A stretch of 64,000 nucleotides of DNA from Candidatus Hydrogenedentota bacterium (GTDB lineage: Bacteria > Hydrogenedentota > Hydrogenedentia > Hydrogenedentales > JAEUWI01), in NCBI GenBank assembly GCA_016791475.1, contig JAEUWI010000015.1, positions 62,001-126,000 on the forward strand, given 5' to 3'. The notes beneath the pieces are model-generated. The model was not told the origin of the DNA and did no database searches. It saw nothing but the letters and a program-made list of their open reading frames with translations. Each line of letters opens with the position of its first letter. The stretch's first letter is position 1. The position numbers were made by a program, and so were the translations under genes. Below are positions 51,700-58,876 of this stretch, piece after piece.

Positions 51700-53169
51700 A
51701 TGCCCAATACCAATCGTTGCCCCGGCCACCAAATCCATTACGGCACCCGCCGCGAATTCCTCTGGAAACTCGGCGGCGGCCTGGGCGGTGTTGCGCTGGC
51801 CTCATTGCTCAACGACGGCGGCTACCTCAGCGCCGCGCCCGCTGATCCCCTCGGAGCGCGCCCGCCCCACTATGCCCCGAAGGCGAAAGCCGTCATCCAG
51901 ATCTTCTGCCCCGGCGGTCTGAGCCAGGTGGACACCTGGGACTACAAGCCCGAGCTGGAGCGGCGCACCGGCCAGCCCTTCGACCCCACGGGGAAACTGG
52001 AATTCTTCGCGTCAAAGCCCGGCAACTGCCAGGGAAGCTATTGGAAATTCCGCCAGCATGGCGAGTGCGGCAAGTGGATGAGCGACCTCTTCCCCCGCCT
52101 CGCCGGTTGCGTGGACGACATGGCCTTCATCCATTCCATGATCAGCAAGACCGCGCTCCACGGCCCCGCGTGCTTCATGATGAACACCGGCTACACCCTG
52201 CCCGGCTTCCCCTCCATGGGCGCGTGGGTGACCTACGGCCTCGGCTCCGAATCGCGCAACCTGCCCTCTTTCGTGGTACTGCCCGACGTGCGCGGCCTGC
52301 CGCCCGGCGGCCCCATCAACTGGGGCGCGGGCTTCCTCCCCGCCGTCCACCAGGCCACCACCCTCAGCAGCGATCCGAGCCGCCCCGTCATCGCGGACCT
52401 TTTCCCGCCCGAGGGCTACGCCGCAACGCCCGAGGGCGAACGCCAGTCTCTGGAAACGCTCGCGCTCTTGAACCAGCGCCACGCCGAAGCCCGCGCCGAG
52501 TACTCCGAACTCGAAGCACGAATCACGGCCTACGAACTCGCCGCGCGCCTCCAGCTCAGCGCCCCGGAGGTCACCGACATCGCCTCGGAGAGTGAGGCCA
52601 TCCGCAGGCTCTACGCGCTGGACCACCAGGACATCGGCTCCTTCGGCCGCCAATGCCTCCTCGCCCGCCGACTCGTACAGCGCGGCGTCCGTTTCGTGCA
52701 GATCTACTGCGGCGCGGAAAACACCCAGTCCAAGGCCATCCGCCCCAACTGGGACAGCCACGAAGACCTGCCCCGCGACCACGGCTACTGGGGCCCGATC
52801 CTCGACACCGGCGCGGCCGCGCTCTTGCGCGATCTGAAGAGCCAGGGCATGCTCGACGACACCCTCGTCATCTGCACCACGGAATTTGGACGCCAGCCCG
52901 GCGCACAAGCAGGCATCGGCCGCGATCACAACCCCGGTGCCTTCACCGCCTGGATGGCCGGCGGCGGCATCCGCGGCGGCATAAGCTACGGCCAGAGCGA
53001 CGAATTAGGATTCAAAGTCGCCGAGAACCCCGCCTACTGCTACGACCTCCACGCCACCGCGCTGCATTTGCTGGGCATGGATCACGAACGCTTGAGCTAC
53101 TACCACAATGGCATCGAGCGCAGGCTGACGGATGTGCATGGGCACGTGATTCGGGAGTTGTTGGTGTGA
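51700..53169 (+). CDS. DUF1501 Tat-exported protein, second copy
   Basis: 489 residues from ATG 51700. Tat signal TRREFLWKLGGGLGGVAL. The body shows IQIFCPGGLSQVDTWDYKPE, PSMGAWVTYGLGSESRNLPS, NWDSHEDLPRDH, CTTEFGRQPGAQAGIG and RDHNPGAFTAWMAGGGIRGG, the DUF1501 pattern. It differs from the first copy in the 'QPGAQAG' region and in the long substrate loops, so the two may serve different substrates. It is paired with the second PSD1 gene. Confidence 0.93.
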   Translation: MPNTNRCPGHQIHYGTRREFLWKLGGGLGGVALASLLNDGGYLSAAPADPLGARPPHYAPKAKAVIQIFCPGGLSQVDTWDYKPELERRTGQPFDPTGKLEFFASKPGNCQGSYWKFRQHGECGKWMSDLFPRLAGCVDDMAFIHSMISKTALHGPACFMMNTGYTLPGFPSMGAWVTYGLGSESRNLPSFVVLPDVRGLPPGGPINWGAGFLPAVHQATTLSSDPSRPVIADLFPPEGYAATPEGERQSLETLALLNQRHAEARAEYSELEARITAYELAARLQLSAPEVTDIASESEAIRRLYALDHQDIGSFGRQCLLARRLVQRGVRFVQIYCGAENTQSKAIRPNWDSHEDLPRDHGYWGPILDTGAAALLRDLKSQGMLDDTLVICTTEFGRQPGAQAGIGRDHNPGAFTAWMAGGGIRGGISYGQSDELGFKVAENPAYCYDLHATALHLLGMDHERLSYYHNGIERRLTDVHGHVIRELLV

Positions 53170-53175
53170 AGGTGC

Positions 53176-53280
53176 CGGGGCCTATGCCGCCCCGCTGGGG
53201 CTTGACTGGGGTGGGCCCGTGATACCCAGGACTCGCTTCGCTCGCCGCTGGGCTACGATATACCGCCGCTTCGCGACTAA
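53176..53280 (+). repeat. Three-copy repeat, copy A
   Basis: Starts just after the DUF1501 stop. The core CCCAGGACTCGCTTCGCTCG, CCGCTGGGCTACGATATACC and GCCGCTTCGCGACTAA recurs in copies B and C. It contains several short inverted motifs (CAGCGGCGAGC and its complement), so each copy can fold. The 592-base gap 53170-53761 holds copies A and B and no accepted gene. Confidence 0.88.
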
Positions 53281-53576
53281 TTCATGCGCGATGGATTGTG
53301 CACAGAGATATCGATATCCACGTAGATCTTTGATTTATCCCTGTTTATCTCATTCCAAAGCTCTACCTTTAAACGAGGAGCATCCTCTCGCGCCTACCCA
53401 CACCCACAATGCCACTCGTACCTCGAGTCTTTGACCGCAGCACCCTTGGCGGGTATTCGGTTCGCTCGCGACTCGCCTCGTTAGCAGGTATTGCACCTGA
53501 AATTCAGCCCCTGGACCACAGCATCGCCCCCCTCTTCTGGCCGAATCAACCTCGATAGATATCAATCTCTCCAATT

Positions 53577-53678
53577 TCAGTCGCGAAGCGGCGGCATATC
53601 GTAGCCCAGCGGCGAGCGAAGCGAGTCCTGGGTTCTTGCCACATCCACGCCGCAAGTCCCGAAGGGGCGACATAGGCG
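53577..53678 (-). repeat. Three-copy repeat, copy B (inverted)
   Basis: Reverse-oriented copy of the core of A and C, differing by few bases (GATATGCC for GATATACC). It forms a long inverted repeat with copy A about 300 bp away. It lies 84 bases upstream of the transposase remnant. Confidence 0.88.
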
Positions 53679-53761
53679 CGTTCTGGAATCGCCCCTGTGT
53701 TACTCGGCAGACTTCCTCAAATTGCACTCTCCTATAATTGCAGTCGCAAAAGGAGGGAGCC

Positions 53762-54215
53762 ATGTCGCGGACGCACCGCAACCTTCTCTATCAGATCGCC
53801 TTTTCCACCAAGGCCCGTGTGCGATTTCCGACGCCCGACCTCCGTCCCGAGGCGCATCGCTGCTTCGCGAACTCAGTGCAGGGTGTCGATGGCATCCCAC
53901 GCATTATCAATGCCGCCGAAGACCATGTCCAACTGTTGGTGAAGTTAAGCCAGAATCACGCCCTCAATAATGTGTTGTCCGAAGTAAAATCCAACAGCTC
54001 CGGCTGAATTCACCGCCAGGATTGGGGTCTCGCCCATTTTGCATGTCGGGCGTACTAAGGCGCGTTTGCTGTGAGAACAAGCCAGAAGGAACGGGGCTAT
54101 CTATACATCAAGATTCAGGTGGCCGGGCCTGGCGGGTACCCCTTTTCGGGCGGAGTATCTGGGGGTGTTGAAGGCCCACGAGGTGGAATTCGACGAACGG
54201 TATATCTGGGATTGA
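53762..54215 (+). pseudogene. Decayed IS200-like (Y1/REP-associated type) transposase
   Basis: Starts at ATG with AAAGGAGGGAG upstream (MSRTHRNLLYQIAFSTKARV). The normal D-H-x-H-L-L-V block is DHVQLLV, so the second metal-binding His is Gln. After SEVKSNSSG a TGA replaces Trp; the same frame goes on with IHRQDWGLAHFA, then a further stop and a frameshift. In the shifted frame EYLGVLKAHEVEFDERYIWD and a stop match the family end. Three or more lesions and a lost catalytic His make it inactive. Confidence 0.88.
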
Positions 54216-54220
54216 ATGGG

Positions 54221-54326
54221 GCAGGGGCCTACGCCGCCCCGCTGGGACTTGATTGGCTTGGCCCGTTTGACCCAGGACTCGCTTCACACGCCGCTGGGCT
54301 ACGATATACCGCCGCTTCGCGACTAA
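54221..54326 (+). repeat. Three-copy repeat, copy C
   Basis: Begins 5 bases after the end of the transposase remnant. It has the same core as A and B, with GCTTCACACGCC for GCTTCGCTCGCC. The position right after the transposase is typical of repeat families moved by Y1 transposases. The rest of 54216-54569 holds nothing recognised. Confidence 0.88.
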
Positions 54327-54569
54327 CTGCTGTGTATCGAATCACATCAATCCGAGATGCCCAAGGCTGCACTCGTAGACTTCACCTTGTCTTAACTCCA
54401 GATTCGGACACCATCGGTGCACGATGCTTGCCTGGGGCGCCAGAACGAAAAATACCTGAGCCCCTTTCTCCGCCGATCCAACTGGACTACGAATACGTAC
54501 AAGACCCCCACGCGCACTCGTGCTATATTGGCGGCTGATTCCCGCGTGAACTCCACAAGGAAAACCACC

Positions 54570-56909
54570 ATGCTGACCAGCCTCTTGATCACCCTCCTCG
54601 GCGCTACCATGTCGCCCTATGTTGGCACGGGTTCTGAACCCGTGGCGATGCCCCACTTCCCATCCCCGCTCCACGCCTATGTGTGGCGCAACTGGATGCT
54701 GGTGCCCGTGGAACGCCTGGCGAAGGCCATCGACGCGAAACCGGACGACCTCGTTGCGCTGGGCCATCGCATGGGCCTGTCGGGTCCGCCGGAAATCACG
54801 CCGGCTCGCTTCGAGCGCGCCTACATCTCCGTCATCCGCGCCAACTGGCACCTCCTACCCGACGAACAACTATTGAAACTGCTGGATTGGACGCCGGAGC
54901 GCTTCGCCTTCTGCATGCGTGAGGAGGACTTCCTCTACGGCAAGCTGGGCGTTCGCCCGACGCTGTCTCCCATCGTTTTCGAGACGTCGGACGCCGCTAC
55001 ACGGGCGCGGGAAGCGGAAATAGCCGCCGTGGTGAAGGTCCAGTTCCCCGGGGGCGTGGGGCTGCCCGAGGAGCCGCTCTTTGGCTTTGTGGAGCGACTC
55101 TCCGCGCCCCTCGAAAACGTCGCGCCCGCCGCGCCGTCCCTCTTTTCACCGCGCTTCTCCTATTCCTATTTCGCGGTCTATGGCGATGCCCTGCTGGAGT
55201 CGGATCCCTTTCCCGACGGCATGCTGGCGCGCCTGGCCGAGTCGGGCGTGGACGGCGTGTGGCTACAGACGGTGCTGTACAAGCTCGCGCCATTCCCCTG
55301 GGAGCCCGCGCGGAGCGAACACTTTGAACAGCGCCTGGCGAACCTCCAGAAGCTCACCGAGCGCGCAAGAAAATACGGCATCGGTGTCTACCTTTACTTG
55401 AACGAGCCCCGCAGCATGACCCTGGACTTTTTTGAAGGCCGGGAACATCTCAAGGGCGTTGAGGAAGCGGGCTATGGCCGCCTGTGCACGAGTGTGCCGG
55501 AAGTGCAGGACTACCTCCGCGACTCCATTGCCAGGATCTGCACCGCGGCCCCCGGACTCGCGGGCTTCTTCTCCATCACGGTGGGTGAGAACCGAACCCT
55601 CTGCTGGTCCCACATGGACGCCTCGGGCTGCCCGCGCTGTTCCAAGCGCGAGCCCGCCGAGGTCATCGCGGAGGAATGCACTATCATTCAGGAGGGTATC
55701 GACCGCGCCAACAGTGACGCCGCCCTCATCGTGTGGGACTGGGTCTGGCCGGAGGACTGGTTCGACGGCATTGTGACGCGCCTGCCGAAAGAGGCCGCGC
55801 TGATGAGCGTGAGCGAATGGGATCTTCCCATTGAGCGCGGCGGCGGCCCGGTGGCTGTCAGCGAGTACTCCATGTCCGCCGTCGGCCCTGGTCCGCGTGC
55901 AAAGCGCCACTGGGCCAGCGCCCGCACTCAGGATCTCAAGACCATCGCCAAGGTACAGGCCAATGCGACGTGGGAGCTTTCCACCGTGCCCTATATCCCC
56001 GCGTTTCGCAATGTGGCAGATCACATGGCGAACCTGCGCGAGGAAGGCGTGAACGGGCTCATGCTGAGCTGGACCGTGGGCGCCTATCCGTCGGCGGGTT
56101 ATGAAATAGTGTCCGTCATGGGCGGTGCGGATCGTCCCGCCCCGGAAGCGGCCATGCTGCGCGTGGCGCAACGGCGCTTCGGCGATACCCTCGCCCCCGC
56201 TGTCGTAGCGGCGTGGAACGCCTATAGCGAGGCGCTGAAAGCCTACCCCTTCCACAATCATCCACTCTACCTCGGCCCGGTGCAGGCCGGCGCCGCCAAT
56301 CCCCTGTGGGAGCGTGAAACCGGCTATCGCGCTACGATGGTGGGCTTCCCCTACGACGACCTCACGCGGTGGCGGGCCATGTACCCCGAGGAAGTCTTCG
56401 CAGATAGCTACGCGCAAATGGCCAAGGGCTTCGACGGTGCCACCCTCGCGCTGAACGATGCAGCGGCTTCACTCGCGTTGTCCCCCCCGGAATCCGAAGC
56501 CCTGGCTGAGCACGTGCGCGTCGCCCGCGCCTGCGCCATTCATTTCAAGAGCACGGCCAACCAGGCGCGATTCATCACCCTGCGCCGCAGCCTGGAAGAA
56601 GCCCGTCACGTCGCGGGCAGTGCCGATGGCGTACCCGAGGGCGCGGCCTTCCCGGCCATGGCCGATGGCGACGCGTTGAAGGCCCTCAAAGCAATGGAGG
56701 CCATACTCGAAGAGGAGCGCGCGCTGGCCCGTGAGATGTATGCACTGCAGTGCGCGGATTCCCGATTCGGCTTCGAGGCGTCGAACCAATACCATTTCAC
56801 ACCGATGGATCTCGCGGAGAAGGTGCTGAACACGGAAGACTTGCTGACCCGCTGGCTACCCAGCGAGCGCGCAAAGAATCTGTACGCTCCGAATTGGTGG
56901 CAACCGTAG
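54570..56909 (+). CDS. Secreted glycosidase-like TIM-barrel protein, family unassigned
   Basis: 779 residues from ATG 54570 (AAGGAAAACC upstream), with a short signal (MLTSLLITLLGATMS). The N-terminal part begins HFPSPLHAYVWRNWMLVPVE with a helical domain. The middle looks like a (beta/alpha)8 barrel: RFSYSYFAVYGDALLESD, LARLAESGVDGVWLQTVLYK, IGVYLYLNEPRSM, LAGFFSITVGENRTLCWSHM, ALIVWDWVWPEDWFD. A CPRCSK motif lies near residue 355. The C-terminal third is helical. A hexosaminidase-like (GH20-type) fold is possible, but no catalytic pair was identified. Confidence 0.62.
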   Translation: MLTSLLITLLGATMSPYVGTGSEPVAMPHFPSPLHAYVWRNWMLVPVERLAKAIDAKPDDLVALGHRMGLSGPPEITPARFERAYISVIRANWHLLPDEQLLKLLDWTPERFAFCMREEDFLYGKLGVRPTLSPIVFETSDAATRAREAEIAAVVKVQFPGGVGLPEEPLFGFVERLSAPLENVAPAAPSLFSPRFSYSYFAVYGDALLESDPFPDGMLARLAESGVDGVWLQTVLYKLAPFPWEPARSEHFEQRLANLQKLTERARKYGIGVYLYLNEPRSMTLDFFEGREHLKGVEEAGYGRLCTSVPEVQDYLRDSIARICTAAPGLAGFFSITVGENRTLCWSHMDASGCPRCSKREPAEVIAEECTIIQEGIDRANSDAALIVWDWVWPEDWFDGIVTRLPKEAALMSVSEWDLPIERGGGPVAVSEYSMSAVGPGPRAKRHWASARTQDLKTIAKVQANATWELSTVPYIPAFRNVADHMANLREEGVNGLMLSWTVGAYPSAGYEIVSVMGGADRPAPEAAMLRVAQRRFGDTLAPAVVAAWNAYSEALKAYPFHNHPLYLGPVQAGAANPLWERETGYRATMVGFPYDDLTRWRAMYPEEVFADSYAQMAKGFDGATLALNDAAASLALSPPESEALAEHVRVARACAIHFKSTANQARFITLRRSLEEARHVAGSADGVPEGAAFPAMADGDALKALKAMEAILEEERALAREMYALQCADSRFGFEASNQYHFTPMDLAEKVLNTEDLLTRWLPSERAKNLYAPNWWQP

Positions 56910-57067
56910 GGACTGCCTCGCGACACGACTCGCAGTAGCAAAAAAACTGCGGGTCCGATGAACTGCCTCGACCGAGCGACGTGAGCTTCATCTGGCGAGG
57001 CTGTCCTGTCGTCTGACGTCGCGATGTGATACGTCAGAAGAAAAGGGTGCAGTTTTAATACTACCGC

Positions 57068-58474
57068 TCAAGCGGCGTGCTGTAGGGCCAAGTATTCTTT
57101 CCAAAAGAGGTCCCATCGATTCGATTTTACGTAACATCGCAGGTCGAGGATCCTTTGCCCACCTTCTCTCGACCAGCGCATTCCGCTGCGGCACATTCTG
57201 TTTTTGATGAGGCTTTTACATGCCGCTTCGACGGGGCCGCTACCGATGGGAAGTCCCCGTCGGCGAAAATCGGCATAGTTCATTTTGGATTGGTTTCTCT
57301 CGAAGAATGTTTGCTGTGTCTTGAGGTCATCGCGACGACTCTTGGGAAGCTTGAGCGTTTGGAGGTAGTACGCCATGGACTTGAGCACGGCCCGCGCCGC
57401 ATTATCCTGCTGCAGCAATTTCTCGGCGTAATCGTTGTACCACGCTTTGGCTTTTTCCGTGCCCTTGCCGAAGAGCGCCTCGGCGGCCAGCGACAAGTGC
57501 TCGGCCGCGTGCCAGTAGTCGATGAGCGTCTCGTAACCGGCGAAGCGCAAATTACCATCAATATAAGACCAGATGCTGCGCGCGCCATCGCATAAGATGA
57601 CCTTCACGACGTCTTGACCACACAGCCCTTCCGCAGCATTAAGTTCTTCCTCGAAGCGCCTCTTGAAGGTGGGCGCGAGGTCCTCTGGCATGTGGACCAC
57701 GTAACGGGTTCGCAGACGCTGGGGACACTTTTTCCCTTCTTCTACGGCACCGTAGAAGGAAAAGCTGCCAGCCATGGCGTTCTTGTACGAGGTCTTGGAC
57801 TCTTCCTCCGAACCGCCTTTGGGGCGCTCTGCGGGGCGACCTCGTTTTTTGCCAGGCTCGTTGAGCAACACGTTCGCGCCGTCCATGCTGGCCACGAGCA
57901 CACGCACATTCTCAGGCGCCGACTCCTGTACGCGTATGCGTTCGTCGACGACATCGCGCATATCCGACACCCGAGCGTCAATACGCTCCAGCGCCTCCAG
58001 GATCTGGGTGCGGTGCGGGTGAAACTGAGCACTCTTCTCCATCAGCTCGGCCACCTCCTGGGGCGTGACGTGGGCGCTGGCAAAAGCCACCGCCTCGCGC
58101 ACTTCAGCCATCATGAATTCGCCAGACATGCCCCAGGCCGAATCCAAGGGTACGTGGGATTGGTCCTTGGCATTCTGATAAAGCCTGCGCGCGAACCGCA
58201 TCTTGCCCCAGGGAGACAGCGCCTCGCGCTCGCTCAAAAACTTGAAACGGTACGAATCCTGGCCGACCCGAATCAGATCGTCGGTCTCGTCCTTGGCCTC
58301 GAGAAAAAGGCGGAGTGCCGCCTTTGAGGCCGCATTGGCGGCTTGGTGAAGCCCCGATACAATCAAAGCGGACGAAGCCGGTGACAAATCCAACTCTGCG
58401 GCACCCGAGCAATATTCGAGCAAAAATTTCTTGTATTCGGCCATGGCAGCTACTAACATCTTCTCTACAAGCAT
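57068..58474 (-). CDS. ISKra4-family transposase
   Basis: 468 residues from ATG 58474, with GAGGAG six bases upstream. A helical N-terminal part ends in LFLEAKDETDD. The central block contains VRVLVASMDGANVLL, with the first Asp, and VKVILCDGARSIWSYIDGN, with the second. The third acidic residue is in RRRGLPIGSGPVEAACKSLI. This D-D-E set and the GSGPVEAACK motif are typical of ISKra4-type transposases. No internal stop or frameshift was found, so the element could still be active. Confidence 0.9.
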   Translation of the reverse strand: MLVEKMLVAAMAEYKKFLLEYCSGAAELDLSPASSALIVSGLHQAANAASKAALRLFLEAKDETDDLIRVGQDSYRFKFLSEREALSPWGKMRFARRLYQNAKDQSHVPLDSAWGMSGEFMMAEVREAVAFASAHVTPQEVAELMEKSAQFHPHRTQILEALERIDARVSDMRDVVDERIRVQESAPENVRVLVASMDGANVLLNEPGKKRGRPAERPKGGSEEESKTSYKNAMAGSFSFYGAVEEGKKCPQRLRTRYVVHMPEDLAPTFKRRFEEELNAAEGLCGQDVVKVILCDGARSIWSYIDGNLRFAGYETLIDYWHAAEHLSLAAEALFGKGTEKAKAWYNDYAEKLLQQDNAARAVLKSMAYYLQTLKLPKSRRDDLKTQQTFFERNQSKMNYADFRRRGLPIGSGPVEAACKSLIKNRMCRSGMRWSREGGQRILDLRCYVKSNRWDLFWKEYLALQHAA

Positions 58475-58550
58475 TGTGGGCTCCTCGTTGGGTTGCGCTA
58501 ACTTTTTGTGCAAATTAAGTATAGCCAATTCCAACCCGGAGCCCACAACT
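58475..58550 (-). promoter_or_regulatory. Transposase leader with RBS-masking inverted repeat and internal promoter candidate
   Basis: On the minus strand the segment at 58548-58538 (TTGTGGGCTCC) is the exact complement of 58484-58474 (GGAGCCCACAA), which includes most of the ribosome site and the A of the ATG; four further bases pair beyond a three-base bulge. A -10-like TATACT lies at 58523-58518, between the arms, so transcripts from it would lack the first arm. Confidence 0.6.
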
Positions 58551-58788
58551 ATATTTATCTGGCATTATTAGCGGTAATAGCAGATCTGCACCCGAAGAAA
58601 ACGTATGAAGCGGCAGGAATGGTGTTGAAAGCACTTCCACAACTCGGGCGTTCGTTGAAAGTCTTGGCGCACCACCCTGACGTCAGGACAGCCCCGCCGG
58701 TCACGGTAAACCGCCCACGACCCAGCGTGCATTTCAGACCTAAGGTGACTCTCGCAATTCAGTGTCTCTGGGCGACGCTGTCCCCAAG

Positions 58789-58817
58789 AAAACTGCCGGA
58801 CCCGAGGGCCCGGCAGT
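58789..58817 (-). terminator. Rho-independent terminator after the HEAT-repeat gene
   Basis: On the minus strand ACTGCCGGGCCC pairs with GGGTCCGGCAGT (one mismatch) and is followed by TTTT. It begins 60 bases after the HEAT gene stop, and probably ends the isomerase/Gfo-Idh/HEAT transcript. Confidence 0.8.
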
Positions 58818-58876
58818 GTGTTCATTCGCTATTCACTATTCTAAATTTCCGCCTGCGGCGGACGTTCCGCACCATT

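Larger units (their letters stand above)
56999..58693. mobile_element. ISKra4-type insertion sequence
   Basis: About 1.69 kb. Both ends carry GGCTGTCCTG (56999-57008 and, inverted, 58684-58693), followed by related but diverged sequence (TCTGACGTC and ACGTCAGG). The transposase gene lies between on the minus strand and is intact. The exact outer borders and any target duplication could not be fixed by eye. Confidence 0.75.

Noticed and set aside
53350-53781. 143-residue minus frame across repeat copy B
   Set aside because: It reads through repeat copy B and has no independent coding evidence.
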